Positions 46,501 to 61,642 are shown, counted from the first letter of the stretch. The stretch is DNA of 64,000 nt from Lycorma delicatula (GCF_047948215.1 NC_134456.1:60403029-60467028); one strand, 5' to 3'. A program made the numbers and translations. Notes: a model not told the origin generated them from the letters alone.

Positions 46501-49500
46501 AATTAAAGTGATAAAATATTGTTTGAATTTAATTTTACAATATTACACTATAATTACGATGTATATGAATAATAAATTTATTACGAAATTGACGTATTTG
46601 AGTAATAAAACACTTATGCACGTCAAAGTAATCATGAAAATGTTAACAAAGTAATTAAAATGTGAAAATCATTCTGTAAATGAAAAAGTAGTATTACTAT
46701 TATTAGTAAATAATAATATTCTGTATCTTAGGGTTAATATGAATCGCAACTTAAACACAAATTAAATCGTAGAATATTCAATACAAAGAAAAAGTTCTTA
46801 TAAAAACGTACATTTAACGCAGAAAAAAGCTTACAACATTTTTGATTTTAGAAAATTATAAAACTACCAAAAATTCGTCCTGAAAGTGACTATATAGATT
46901 GCATTCTAATTTAAAGAATAATAAATAAAATTTTGTTTAAAAAATATTAAATATAGGATTAAAATTTTTCATCATCAAACATAGAAATGTATATTAAAAA
47001 TTGTAATTTTTTTCTATTAGTTTTTGATATTATGATGTCGGCGCTAACAAACAAACAAACAATTCCAACGATTTACTAACAGAATGGCGCTTATAAAAAA
47101 TATTCAACTTTAAAGTAAAAATTTAATGCGTTAATTTTAACCATTTATATTTGATGAAACAAGTATAATTGACTGAGATACCAGAACGCTACCACTCGCG
47201 ACACGGAGGACTAAACAAGAAGTATAGTCTGATTTCCGAAATCGATAAGGGATTTTGTACAGCTATGAGCAAGTAATCGAAAAGAAAAATTTAAATATTC
47301 CGTTATTCAAGCCGTTTTTATTGAGAAAGGGTAAGTACAAACCAAATAAATTTGAATTTAACAAAAGGCGATAATAAGTCGTAATTGACGTATGAGCTAA
47401 TTTAATATAAAGAGTAAGCCTTAATAAAAAATATTTATTAGGTACATCCCTCTTCTGGATGAAAACCACTTTTCATTAATCCAAATATATTATTTAATAA
47501 CCAGATAATATGTTAAATGTATTGGAAAAAATTCAGGATAAAGTGTTTATTAGTGGCGCTTTCGATCTTCTTAAAGAAAGGTGATTTTTTATGATTTACT
47601 CGCTCAAAACGCTTTTAAAAAGTTTTACGTAAGAAATTAAAAGAAGGCGAATAAAATGTAAACTTCAGGTTTTTTTTTAAAGTTTTATCACATTATAATT
47701 GTATAAATTCAGAAAACAAAACATGCTTGTAAGTTAAACTTAAAAAGAATTAATGGACTAAAATACATACACATTACTATTTTAACAAACGGTAAAAAGC
47801 AAACACTACAACATAAGCACATGAAACAAATTCAACGCCTTTTAGGAATTTCTTTCTTAGTTTTTTTTAACCATTCAAACAAGTTGGCTAGGATAATCGA
47901 CTGTAGACTGGCATGGGTCAAACTTGTAAGGGGTAATTTTATTTCCGACCCTCTAGCGAGTGGTTAGTTCCCACACTAGTCAACCTTATCCAATGTTTTT
48001 CCTTGAACACCCATACGTAATTTAATTCTTCTAGTTTATTCAAACTCTTACAAAAATATAATTTTTTTTATTAAGTATAGCAATAGTACATCTAAGTGTC
48101 TTGTAGTTATTATCATTAGATTAGTAAATAATAAATGTATAAAAAAGTCTTGAAAAACGATTTTATGATTTTGTAACTAAAAAAATTACAAGAAAAACAG
48201 TGAACAATCTTTTTTTCATACTTAAAAACAATCAAACATTAGGATTAAGCTATTTTATTACAGCTTCAATATAGGAAAAACTGAATTTATTTCAATATTT
48301 ATTATTTTGAATTTTATTTATTATTTTGGGGGGATATAAATTATATTGCCAATCAGGATACCATTCCCTAAATGATATTAATGAAACATTTTACTATAGC
48401 TTGTAATAAAAAAACTGGAATGAAAGGAGATGAAAAACTAAATTTATATTGCAAACCCTAAATCAAATTGAAAAAAAGTAGTTTAATATTTAATCTACAT
48501 CTATAAGAAGACATCTACTTATTACAAGACTGCCCAAAACGGAATGTAATGAATTTAAGGAGTATGTATGTATGTTTGCTCCAGTGTAGCAGCTCAATGG
48601 CGGAACCGATTTAGATGTATGATTCCGAGTTGAATCCTTTCGTAACTGGGAGTGTTTTATATATGTGTTATACATATACACATCTAGTAGCGGAGATTTG
48701 CCAGTTGAAGCACAGACTTTAACGAACTGAATTAATGATCAGGGAACTGTGAGCTTCTATCACTGTGTGAGCTGGTTTGAACAAATTGATTCAATTCAGT
48801 CGAATGAATAGTAATACAAAAATAATAGAAAAACAATACGGCGCTGTTTTGGAAGATGCAATGAGGTGCTATTGTGTAATATAATAACAGCACTGCAAAA
48901 AATCATTCGATTTTCGAAATTCAAACGGGGAATTTGTTACTAGGTTGTGTATTTTAAAAAAATACTTTTTTAAGAAATATATTTTTAAAAATAACAAAAA
49001 TCTTTAAAATATTTAAATAGACAGGTAAATATAACCTTTTCTATTTCTTATTAAACGATTTTAAGTACCTTTCTAACCAAAATATTTCACGAAAATTAAG
49101 GAAATTTCTAATTTTTACTACACTTGCTCCAAAAACATGTTTTTCTTTACTTTATCTGTCGGATGACAACTAGAGGTGAATTTTGTAGGAGTAAAAAATG
49201 TCAAGAATGATTCGATTAAAAGGTCGATTCGAATTAATATGTATTATTCAATCTACATAAAAATATGTTACTTTCTTGGTCCTATAAATTATTTTTTCTT
49301 TGTAATGTACGAATATTTATACATTAGATATTTATATTCTGCTCGGAAAATTATTATTAGGCAGCCGACATATTAAGTTAAATAACATTGAATATAAAAA
49401 AATTAAACTTTACGTACTGTATAATAAAAATACCATTAACAATCACGTCGGCTTATTTATATTTAAAAGAAATATATTTCTATTTCATTTTCAACAATCC

Positions 49501-51650
49501 ATAATATAATTATGCACTGTTATCCGGCATAAAAATATACATCAATTGGTTGCTTTCTTTCTTAAAGCTACGTGCATAAGACATGTAAAGCACCTGAAGA
49601 ACAAGAGAGATCGGAGTTGTTATCAAAAAGAATATCATATCCCCTACACAGATAGAAATATCGCATTTTTGACTCAGTGTAATGGGTAATGAGTAACCAC
49701 TTTATTCCTTACTTTCTATAATAAGCCTGTCATAGAATGATTATTATACTTGGAAATAGCTGTGCTATTTTCTTGATAGTCATGACTTATATACCTTAAC
49801 TCCAACGTTTAGGTTATGACTTGCAAAATAATAAAACACTATTCAGTTACATATTGATATGAAATACAACTTAAATTTTTTTTGGTGTGTATGAAATTGT
49901 TTTCCATTACATACTCTGTTGTGAGTTCAAATCTCAAATAAGTAAATAAATAGCTTCTGCGAATCCAAATTAAATATAATGAAACCATTAAATGGTTATG
50001 AAACAACATAGCCTAATAGAATCGAAAAAACTTTTTACCAGACACTTTTTAATTCTTCAGTAGGATTAGAATAGTACCAGATTATTATTTTATTTTTTTT
50101 ACTCTTTTAATTAAGAAGTCAAAGGGATTAGGATTAGCATCATTAAAACTGTATAAAGGTTGTACAACAGCACATTACTAAGTACATCTCTGTGTGGAGA
50201 GTTTTATTGTGAACCCTAACGATACGGGATATGACTTGCTCATCGGGCTGTCACATAATTTGTGAATCTGTCCCCTTTTTCTCCCACCCATACTACTACG
50301 ACAGAAGTCATCATTACTTTGTCCCCTATGAAATCAAAATCATAACCATCTAACCAATTCCTTGTCCTGTTCACTCTATCAAAACGACCCTACACATACA
50401 TATAAGATTTTCCACAGTGCTTTTCAAATATACTATTGTTAATAATACATCTGAATCAAAATGTACTTAACATTGTTATAAATTTGTAATCAAGAATTCA
50501 TAATGAAATGATAAATGATTATTTACAAAAAGGATTTGATAAGTAAATTTTATTCAGAAAACTTGAAAAAATCATAAAAAACACATAAGATTTTGTATTT
50601 AAATTGTATCATTTTTTGTTATAAACAGGATTACTTATGCTTTGGTTTTAGAAACTCTTAAACATTTTTTCAAATATGATTTAATATTTATGTTTATATA
50701 TACGTAAAAGCATGAAATATACGAATAATAAAAATTAATCTATAAAAAAGATGAATATTTAAATTTTTATGTAAATATAATGTATAAGATTTCGTGGGTA
50801 TTTTTTAATTAAAGATGTAGCTCTTATTAAGAATGTCAAGTGCATAAACAATTCAGAATAAAGATTTCTAATGGAAAATTTTCTTGATTTAGCTGAAATT
50901 TTGTAAACGTTTACGGAAAACACTTTTTCTTATTGCAGAAAATGATGGAAAACAACTAGAGAAAATGAGAAGAAGAATAATCTAATATTCGCCACCAAGA
51001 TAGCACTCTGCAGTTGGGATTGTAACATCTTGAATTTTTTAATAATATTTTGCAAAAAAGATACATGTAAACATAAAACTTAACAAAATCGAGTCCAGAA
51101 ATAAAAACCAGAAATAAAGCGCATAACAAAAAGTTAAAAATTACATTACGTAGAATTTTATTGTATGGAAATTAAAATGACAAAACACAGGAAAAATTAA
51201 ACGTAACATCATCCTAGATTTCCTAATCCAGGAGACATTATATGCAGAAAATAAAACTTCAGGTCTAAACAAATATTAAAAAATATTTATGTAGTTACAT
51301 GAAGTGTACTGCTTTACAGCAATAAAACATAGGAAACAAGAAAGCTAAAAAAGGATTTGCTCTCATAAAATTAGGTGTAATAGGAATATGTTAAAAATTA
51401 AATGGATTGATTGAGAATGAAATCCATAGGTCCTAAATTGAAGAGATCTAAATTCTTATCGCAAAGATATTAGTAAACAACCTTCAAACAGCGACTAGAA
51501 AGACTTCTGTTACACTAGAAATACCCACAACAGATTTACTTAATTTTGTAGAAGAAGCGACTTTAAGTGTTATCCACCATGTTTACTTCACGTACTTCAA
51601 GAAGATTATTTTAATAAAAGTGGAGGATATTCTATTTTTCTTTGTAACAT
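43515..51650. other. Long AT-rich stretch with little recognisable content
   Basis: About 8 kb without a supported gene. A SINE family 1 scrap lies at about 47178-47215 ('acgctaccactcgcg'). A TA run lies at about 44218-44236. The stretch 48550-48700 ('gtatgtatgtatgtttgctc', 'ggcggaaccgattta') resembles ends of common insect transposons but was not delimited. The frame at 45467-45763 (minus, 98 codons) has no motif. Confidence 0.4.
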
Positions 51651-51659
51651 CATTACTCA

Positions 51660-52255
51660 TTCCTCTAGAACATTGACATGGTCAGATGAATCACGCTTCA
51701 GATTCAATGGCCTAGTAAACTATCAATAAATGTTTTATTATTCTTGATAAAAATTCCTGAGGCAACTATACAAAGGAACTCAATGTATATAGTTTATGTT
51801 TAGTGTGATGTCACAAAAATATTTAGTATTGGGAACCTTGTTTCCGACGATTGTGTAGTAGTAGATTCAAATATTTAAGTGGTATTAAACTAAACTCTAC
51901 AATTCCGATTTTTTTTAATAACCTGTGTTTGACATAGGCCGTAACAGAATCTGCAGAAAGATGGGAAAATTCTTTACTATTTTTTTTTCAAATAGGAAAC
52001 TGCCTCATTGAAAATTTTCCTGAAAGAATAATGGTCACTGTGTTCATAATTTGACACCTAATAAATTTTGTTTTAAGGAATCATCAAAAACATGGTACCG
52101 TCTTCAAATCCAAACATACTAAACCGCTTCAAGGTGTCAATTGAAAAACTCAAGCAATGTAATAAATCAGGGTAGAATATTATTGGAAATATATTTCATC
52201 GGTTAAACACTCTCATGAACGCATAAGGGCAGAAAGATGACGATTTGAACCCTTC
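51660..52255 (+). pseudogene. Possible very old DDE transposase relic
   Basis: A single motif, TWSDESRFRFNGLVNYQ (about 51676-51728), resembles the first catalytic block of Tc1/mariner-superfamily transposases (SDEaxFxlxGxVN). Downstream the frames are riddled with stops and no second or third catalytic motif can be placed. A chance match is possible, and the boundaries are guesses. Confidence 0.3.
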
Positions 52256-52259
52256 ATTT

Positions 52260-55200
52260 TTTCTGTATTAAATACGTAAATAACATTCTTTTAAACCTTG
52301 CTTCATTGGTAATTGGAGGAATTAACTTTTAGCTCTCGATACATAAAGGAAGGAAAAGGTTATAATATATGAAACAGACAATTGAGGACATAAAGATGTA
52401 AGAGGAACGTGTCTAAGAGAATAAAACGTAATAAAAAGGTACGGAAATTCATAAAATCAAAAAACTAAAGTCAAATGCCTAAAATATATGTGCTAATATT
52501 TTAACGTTATCTCTACTCGTATAAATTGTTTGAAAAGAAATAAACGGTGTATTTTAATAAATCTACCGTGTCTTTTTTGATTTACAAAAAAAAAAAAAAA
52601 ATAATTGCAGAAATCTCTACATACTAAAATTTTATTAAATAAATAAAATTAATTTTTATTCCTTTTGAAAGATTTATTTTAAAAATTATATCTAAATAAA
52701 TAATGCATAGTACTTTTAAATAATATAATTTTGTTTTATTCCTCATGGAAGATAATTATTACCGTTTAGAAACATACATATTTCATTATTTTATAGCGTG
52801 AGAAAAACTATATAATTTTATTTTACTTATTTTTTTCTTTATTAATTATAGAAATTTTCTTAAAGTGGAAGAAATAATGAACGAATAAAAAAAAAAAGAA
52901 ATGGATATTTTAAAGACTAAGCCTAAGTGCACGTTCAAAATAAGAAACATTAAAACAACATTACTATCAAGCATTATCCTGCTAATTTATCTGGAATTTC
53001 TCTGTTAATACGAAGTAAATTACACAGCATGTAAGGAAGCGTGGTCAATTCCTGAAAACTGATAAGTAAATACTAGAATAGCACATAACGTTTAAATCTA
53101 ATTTTCAATTAACCTTCATAAATTTAAATGAAGAAAATGATTTCACATCATTTATTTTCTCTCGCTAAGAAAAATACTGAACATTTTTATCGATATATTT
53201 CATATTATGAATTAGATAAACGCCATTTCATATTTTCGGAATTGTTTTTTATCCTTATGATACTTTTTAAAGCGCATATAAGAAAAACATATAAGTAAAA
53301 AGAAGAATATTAATCAGAAATGAAGTTTTAAGTAATGGTATTTTTAAAGACACTAGAAATACTTTGGCTTTTATATCTCGCAGTAATAAAGTACGGATTT
53401 GCATAAAACCTTTAATATAATTGTCTATATGGATAGCGATTTTTTAAACCGAGGGGTTATATAGTTTATTTATTTCTTGAGTATTATAGACAACAAAAAA
53501 AACGTCCGAAGAGTCATATGCAGTAATTGTCTGCGAAACTGATAGTTTCTGTTACGACTGAGGTCAAAGGTTTTCAGCAGCTCATTGCTATTTCAATTGT
53601 AATGAAAGAATGGGACGGTTTTTTCTCTAGAGACATTTTACTTAAAATTGGTGTATCTTTATAAGATTCGATATTTCAACAACGGTCTATACGGTTTTAT
53701 TACAGGAATATTGAAATGAGTCTTCATAACAACGATTTCACAACAAAATAAGAATTTAATTACCCAAAAATTATAAATTAGATCGATGTGGATATGAAAA
53801 ATTTTAACGCAGCCGAGTTAAACGCTACGTCTTTTTGCATCCTGGTATTTTGCTTAGTTGGGGATTTTTTATCGTAGTTTCCTACGAATTCTGAAACAAG
53901 ATTTACATTTTCGCCTGTTGAAAATGACGGTTATACAGTATTTAAACGAACGCGGGTTTATTTAAGAGGTAAGTGTTCGCTAAAATTATTCTTTAATTTT
54001 TTACAACAGCATATAATAAAAGACTCTTTCCACTATATATATATCAATAATAAGTATCAGTTTTCCTTCACGCAGTTAATTGGAATTTACATCGGTTTCA
54101 GTAAAGTCTCTCGCTGAATCACTATCTAGCGTTATACGAATAAAACCTTTTTTCATCATTATCGTTATTATTTCTGATTGTATTTTTCTTTTTAATATGA
54201 CTGACAATGTTCATTGCTCTATAGCCAACTTATTCGTGATTTCCTAGCATTGAAGTTTTCCAGACGCGATAATGATGAAGCAGCTTTTTTAAAGAAATTT
54301 CAAGTTTCTAATTATTATTTGCTTTAACATTATTTTTAAAAGTCTCAAATAAAAGTATGTAATGCTATTATGATATTATTATAGTATAATCAAATCAGAT
54401 AGTAAATCGTTAGTACTTTATAGCTGCTGTTGGGTTATAATTATTGAAGCGATTATTTTATCCTTACATCAACAATTTAATCACATTAAAGAAAATAAAA
54501 TCATATATAGGTCGGGTATATTTCCCACATAAACACACGTAACTCATATATTCCAATATGTGGGAGAGACATGTTTTTTTCAATCCGTCTCCTCTCTTTT
54601 AGAGTAACTTTTAACACTAGATTTGTTGATATAATTAGCCTGCTTTGTTCACATTTAAAAAATTCGTGAAAATAATATTTTATTTGGAGTTGGTAAAGGC
54701 TTACGAAACGTAATTATTTCGCATAGATGACATACGCTACCTTACCTATCAAACACATTATTAAAAACAAAAAAAGGATGTATCGCGATAAATGATACAT
54801 TCTTAAAAACACTACCAGCTATTAAAATACAGACTTCATTGCAGTAATAACCCCTAAGTAAGATAAAAAATTCAGAAACCTTACTTAATCTGAAGAAAAA
54901 AGACATAAGAAATACCAGTTAAAGATTCCCACAACATTTTAAGCCAAACAAATTTAATTTTATTGGATTACCCATCCCATAAATAGAATAATTTTCTTTT
55001 ATGTTGCTTTTACTTCATTAATTCTATTATTCTCTTTACTTATGTTTCTCACTATTACTAAAAACGGCATCCTTAATTAAGCTTATTAATTAATTGAGCC
55101 CTTTTAGAAGATTTTTTTAAAGCCGTTTACAATTTTTTATTGAATTTTTAACTGAATAAAATTACCGTTACCTCATAATTTTACTCTTAATTTGAAATAT

Positions 55201-58200
55201 CTGAAAGAATTTATTTCAGACTAAATTTTTTTATATAACGGTTTTCATTAACGTTACGTGTATAACTGAATTCTAGAAAAGAAGTTGTGCCCAGGCGTTG
55301 CTCTGTTAAAGATACACCAACGCCTTGTTGAACGAAAAACAAATAAACAAACGTAAATTACATCTTAATTAATAGAACACGTAGGAATTTCCACCAACAA
55401 CAAATAAGGAGTGTAATGTAAAACTAAAACCAGGCAGGACAAGTGGAATGCAGTTTTAGTAAATGTGAAACGCCGAACTTTACAATAGAAGTCAGGCAAA
55501 ACCAGCAGAAGAAGCGTGATTCATTTCGCCTGAAGTAACTGAATACGTAAGAGGGTGGAATAATGGCTCCACCCTATCAATACTTTGATTTACGAGTGCT
55601 GCTTTCCTCCCCAATTGTAAGAGTGTTAATGAACCGAGAGGGAGGGTTTACAAAGACTAGACTCTTCATCCCTCTCCCTTTTAAAATAAGTACAGTAAAC
55701 TAGGCAAAAATAAACACAAGTTAATATCAAGGGTTGAAATCCGCCTTTCGGTTGATTAGGCCTATTCTGTTTAATTAGCTTTACAATTAACTTAACATGA
55801 AATTCAATATGTTATGGCATTAAAATGACACAATTGCTTTTAGTACAAATTATTTTTACACCCTTCTTCTTTTAAGTTGTTTTTTCTTCACTCTAATCTC
55901 AGATTACTGTTATCTGATGTATTAATGTTTATTTTAAATTAATTAAACCTCTACAAATTATTTACATACGTACATATGCATACATATTTTTTGAATGAAG
56001 TCGATCATTATATTATGGTTTATGTAGCTAATAATTATAACAATACTGAATTCTGTTGAATAGTGGGTTGTTCCCAAAAGTTAGAAGCGTGTGCACCTAG
56101 CATTTCGTTGTTAGATAAATATAATAAGACGATTCAAAGAAAAATTATTCGGCAAAAATCTTTTCAAATACTATATCTTTTTATTGTAGCACTTGGGTCT
56201 TTTTTGTAAAATACATTTTGAGAATTAAAATAGAGCATGATTTATCAATAACAGGAAGCCTAATATGTAGTACGGGGGGCTTAATTATGCGTTCTAAAGT
56301 TCAAAGCAGGTCGAAGCAACTGTCTTCCTTTCAGTTATATTTTTTTAAAAATAACGTTACCTTTTAACAATAAAGTGGAAGAAAACAAATTTTCGTCTAG
56401 AAAGAAAGGTTTGTTGTAAACATCTTACAGTAATAAGAATCAAACTCTTCGGTCAGAATGAAGATGAATTCATTATCTGGCAAAAAGATACTATTGTAAT
56501 TTTCAGACCGTATTTATTGCTATTATTACTTTATTTAATTTCTAATTTACAAATTAATAAATGTATCCAAAATTTGAAATAACCTAATTTTTTAACTCTT
56601 ATTTTTAATCTGAAAAATTTATTTTTACAAAAAATAAAACCAATTGTCAATGAAAAATCTAGTAAGACTTTTCCGTGTGAACATTCTTACTGTTTTCTCA
56701 ATTATTCTAATAAACGTATTACCTCTAACTTCTACTTACGCAAAATTAATACAAGTTATTTATCACTTGTTTTGACGTTTTTGTTTTTTTTTTTCAATTT
56801 TCAAAAAGTTAATTTTTCGCCATTTTGGGGGTCTTACATTTGATTTAAAAAATGTAAATCATATGTAAAAATGTAATGCATATTCTATGCATTTTAGTAA
56901 ACTTACAATAGTGCGTTTGAACCAACTTGGTAACTTACACTGTTATTTCGTAATGATTATAGCATTTTAATTTTTGCGGCCATTTTGAGGTGAACCCGAC
57001 GGCCGATCGGGAACATTTGTGTTTTTTGCAGTCTTCAAACGATGCTTAATTCAAAACCTAATGTCAAAATCAAAATCCAAGACAAAGTGTTCACTTACAT
57101 ACATATTGAATTCAATAACAAACTATTCTTTCACGTTAGTTTAACAAAAAAAAATTATTTTAACATGTATTAAAATATATATACATTTTAAAAAAATTTT
57201 TTATATAAATATATTTCATATTTTTTAATTTTGGTTATGAATCCTGGTGCTTTTTTATTTTAATTAATCTGCTTAGTAATAATCCTAAAAAGTATTAAGC
57301 AAATTCTCACTTTTCATACCTCCTCTAGATAGTCAAGTAAAAGTAATTGTTTTACAGGAATGGATTCTTAGTTGATTTAATAAAAAAATTACAAAAATTT
57401 GCTTCAATTCAAAATAAATAAATTGGGCGAACTTTCAAAATTTAAGCTTTGATATAAATTAAACTTGCTTATATAAATTTTTTAAATTCTCAAAGTTCAA
57501 TGTTTTTCTATTTTTTCTTTTTATGTATTAAAGAAGTTAACTTCAAGAATTCCATAACGTCCTCGTAATAATTCTCGTATGGTGCATGAGAATGCAAAAG
57601 AAAAATACACTGTGGAACGATCGAGTTACATTTAAGAATTATACATCCTTTTTCAAAATGTCAATCATAAATAAATATAATTGAATTAACTTTATTTATA
57701 TACCAAATATTTCTAATCATTAGAATTCTTAATATATTTGTATTTTAATATTTGTTAAAAGAAGCAGGTTTAAAGAGAAATAGGAGAGGAGAAACTATTG
57801 AAGCAGAATCATATTATGAAGCGAATTAGGTTGGTAGCCAAGTATTAATAAATCCAGGTTTTTAGTTAAATTGGTAATTTGGTAAGGATTATTTAAGGGG
57901 TAAAAAGTGCAACGAAAATTAACGACTGGAATTTAAAAACCCGGGTATCTGATTACTAGAACGTAAATTAATTGGGTGTAGTAATTATACTGAGGTTAAG
58001 AAACTGTCACAAAACAGAAAGAAATGGTGATCGAGTCAAAGACTGACTCAAAATAAAGATCATTTATGATTTCAAAAATACTGCAATATGAATTTAAGTT
58101 TTACTGTATTATTAATAAAATGTTAAATAAAAGATAAAAACAGTAGATGTATTCTTTTATGCAATTCGAATTTATCATTTTCTTACATAATTTTTTTGAC
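52260..58200. other. AT-rich DNA with one GC-richer stretch
   Basis: No gene was recognised in nearly 6 kb. About 55400-55690 is GC-richer ('ggtggaataatggctccacc' contains a small palindrome) with no frame above about 30 codons. At 55285-55325 'caggcgttg' and 'caacgcct' form a small inverted pair. Confidence 0.4.
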
Positions 58201-58204
58201 TATT

Positions 58205-58228
58205 TTTTTTTTTTTTTTTTTTTTTTTT
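58205..58228. repeat. Poly(T) tract
   Basis: More than 20 uninterrupted T. It could be the A-tail of a minus-strand retroelement such as the SINE at 58352, but intervening sequence separates them. Confidence 0.8.
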
Positions 58229-58351
58229 GACTCAAGCAAACATCTACAATCAATCGCTTTCCTCAGAAAAATGAATAGATATATTGAATGTCTATAAATG
58301 ACTTGGACAGAAAGCTCAACAGCAATCATTTCCTCTATAATCAGTTTTACT

Positions 58352-58463
58352 CTCGCTGGCACCATTTAACACCTCCGATGGCTGATAATGAAATAAATTT
58401 TTTTGTAGCGTGTGAAAAAATGTCATGCCTAAACGGGATTCAAACCCAGAACCTTCGGGTGAT
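58352..58463 (-). mobile_element. tRNA-derived SINE (family 1), diverged and partial
   Basis: The minus strand has the B-box-like 'gggtttgaatcccg' (about 58434-58447) and the adjoining family segment ('atgacattttttcaca' type). The A-box half is lost beyond about 58463 and the tail is poorly conserved. No target duplication was seen. Confidence 0.65.
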
Positions 58464-58469
58464 CGACTA

Positions 58470-61270
58470 TTTAAAAAATATTTCTTCCTCCCCCAAAATA
58501 CACGTACTCAGTAAAAATAGAAAAGCAGATAGGAGGCGCGCGCTCACACATACACAAGCGCGCGCGCGGAGAGTGAATTATTACAGTCTATAAAATTAAA
58601 TTATAAACAAATAAGTGGACAGAGGTATGTAAATAAAGTTTGAATTGGTTGTTTGTAGGCACTTAACACTCGACTGTTAAACGTCATTTTGAGTGTGTGT
58701 CAATATATTTTTCTCACAAAGGTGCACTTAGTCCATTAGCAGTACAATACTTTACAACTATTATACAACCCAGATGGTTTTATAAACGAAATAGGGAAGA
58801 GTTGAGTTTCAAGGAAGAAGATAATATTAAATCCAGGTGAACTATAGTGTTCAGTTATCCGTAAAAAGACGTGTATTCAATTAAATACATGTAGCTTATG
58901 AAAAAAAAAAAAACATTTCAAAGTAAAATTAGACAAGATCGTATTATGTCAAAGAAGAGGGTTAAAGCCTTTATATTATTATGAACAAAAATGGCGTAAA
59001 TCAGTAAAGGTTAAAAATTTTTTTCTCGGCAGAAAATCTTGCAACATATTACCAGCAGCTGTGTATTTTGTAGTATTCAAGTTTATAACGGTGGAATAAT
59101 CATACCCTCAAAAGAAACGGCAGGGTTAATTGTAACAGATACTTCATACATTGCACGGAAGAGCTTATACTCGTTTAATGTAAAAACTTGTCTACCCGAC
59201 TACAAAGTCGCGCCTCTAAAAGCAATATAACATTTTATATAAAAAAAACACATTAGCCTTATTTCGATTTAACAAATACTAACGAGTGGTAACATAGTTT
59301 TAATGAATAAATGAAATTAATGGTGTTATATTTAAAAATGTATGAAAGTTTAAATTAAACTCACAGTAAAATGATAGTTGTAAAAATGATGCTTATTTTA
59401 TATACAAAAATTAATCATAAAAGAATTTAAAATAAAAATGTCGATAGTTAATTATAATTCTTAACACTGAAATATATGTAATTATTTTCATATATGCAGT
59501 CGGTAATAATTAAAAATAAAACTTTAAATTGGGAAGTTAAGTATTTCAACAAAATTAATTAAAAAATAACTTTCGAGTTCGATAGATAGTGTTCTTTCAA
59601 ATCTTTTTTATGAAAATATATTAGTTTATTTTATTTAATTACAAATTCTCTCTCCGTATCAGTAACATAAAGATCATAAAGATCTAAAGATATATAAAGG
59701 ACAAAAAGATCATTTATATAATAATTAAAACCTAAATAAAATTCAATAAATATGATTTTACAATAATTACAGTTTCATCCCAATCTTTTTATTTATTTTT
59801 TTTTAATTAAAAGTTTTTTCCGACAAAACATTACAAACAGCAAATTTTAAAAAGTTTTTCCAAATTTTTCTGTGAGATTAAAAGTAGGAAATTATAGAAA
59901 AAACTTTTACCGATTGTAGTAAAATCATACAAAACTTGTTAAGATAAGTTCCTAAACGATTTAAATATTCTATATTCAAAATAGCTACCGTTAATTTTTA
60001 AACGAAAAAAGATTTCAAATAAAGTTATTCATTACATTTTATACCGATTATTTAGACGTTATTGAAATTTTTGTCCAGCAATCTTTAACTTAAATTTTAC
60101 ATTTATCTGTAAATGTATACAAATTGTTTTCTTTACAGAACTAATGATTACAATTTTAATTATATGAAGATCTTGAAAGCAAGATCTTAATATCTTAAAA
60201 TAATATCTGTATCATAAAATAATAATAATATTTGTAAATGTATTTTATTGATGTTTGTAATAAATAAGGTCTGTTAAAATCATAAAAAGTTACCAGTCAG
60301 TTTGGTTATAAAATCTTATTTTGGTTCTATGTAAATATATAAGCTACTTGAGGTATTTAAGGCACAAAGTCGTTTTCTCTCAGCGAATCTTATTCATTAC
60401 ATCTCTGGTGTACTCAAGTTGTCACAAGGTTGTATGCGACATGGTTTTTAATCGGACTGGAGTGCTTTTGTACAAAACATGTTATTCGGTGAAGAACACT
60501 ACTCACTTCTCGATTTTTCTTTAACTTCACATGTGATACTTGTTATTCTTGAGAATAATTATACTACTTTTTAGAACGATTTGTGCTTCAGCTCACGTTT
60601 TCTATAACCGTCTGATTATTGCAACAAACTTCTGTAAAGTGAGTGTCTTTGTGGTGTAAACCTTAAATTACGCATTAAAATATTTCGTACTATTTACGTC
60701 GTATGTATTATTTTCTATTTCACTCTTGTTATATATCTAATCTTGATAAATGATATAAATGTCATAACACTCATAGCAGTAGAAACTGCACAGAATAAAT
60801 TTCTAAAATGTATAGCTGTATAGCATTAGTTGTAATAAAGGAAGTCTGTGAGGGCGTATGTCGTAATGTCAGTTTATTAATATTAAGGGAAAAAATTAGT
60901 ATTGCCATAACCTACATCCTTTCCTTAATTTAGCTAATATTAAGACAGCATTAAAAAAGCAATGGAACAATAGGACAACATTAAAACCAAGGCTGTTCAT
61001 ATTTTTTCTATTATTCACATATTTTTTTACAAACTACGTAGAGAAGAGTAATAATTTACATCCTAAATCCAAATCTAAATACTGATTTTTGGAATGCTTC
61101 TTGCCGCGTTCAGTAAATTTTTAGAAATTTTATTGTGTTGTTAATTATCTTAGAGTATCGTTTTTCTTGTATTAATGTTTTAAAATGTTGGCCAACGATC
61201 AGCATGAGATATGATTGCTCTAATAAAATATATGAAATAGAGGATTGGATTTCCTTTCCGTGTAATAAAT
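58470..61270. other. AT-rich DNA, nothing recognised
   Basis: A short CG/CA mixed run at about 58535-58570 ('gcgcgcgctcacacatac') is simple sequence. No gene was recognised. Confidence 0.45.
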
Positions 61271-61273
61271 CTG

Positions 61274-61312
<39 letters not shown>

Positions 61313-61334
61313 GGGGGTGTATATATATATATGT
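61274..61334. repeat. (TG)n-G run-(TA)n compound microsatellite
   Basis: About 19 TG units, a short G run and a TA tract, directly adjoining the solo mariner end at 61335. Confidence 0.95.
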
Positions 61335-61411
61335 AGTCTCATTTTGTAAAAATATACAGTATTTTCTACACTACATCAATTTGTCTCTTTAATTATTAAG
61401 AATGTCCCTCG
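61335..61411 (-). mobile_element. Solo end of a mariner element, inverted relative to the one at 61642
   Basis: The segment from 'agtctcattttgtaaaaata' to 'aatgtccctcg' is the reverse complement of the first ~70 bp of the element at 61642 (ending near 61711), with a small internal insertion ('ctacactac'). It ends next to TA at 61412-61413. Only the terminus is present, so it is a deleted copy. Confidence 0.85.
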
Positions 61412-61563
61412 TATATATTATACTTAAATAAAATTTGAAAGTGACGATCCAGCAAGATTTCACCGGGCATTGAGGTAGAAACCATTCAATTTAGAAGTCA
61501 AACTCTGTCTTCGGTCGGAGACTCATTTCTGTAAGTCAGCATTCATTTCACCGCGTAGTCATG

Positions 61564-61586
61564 ATGCGGAATACACACACACACAT

Positions 61587-61641
<55 letters not shown>
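61564..61641. repeat. (CA)n-(TA)n compound microsatellite
   Basis: CA repeats pass into TA repeats that form the immediate left flank of the mariner element. Confidence 0.95.

Positions 61642-61642
<1 letters not shown>

Noticed and set aside
49905..49945. 'gagttcaaatctc' as a B-box remnant
   Set aside because: It is a short isolated match without supporting sequence on either side.
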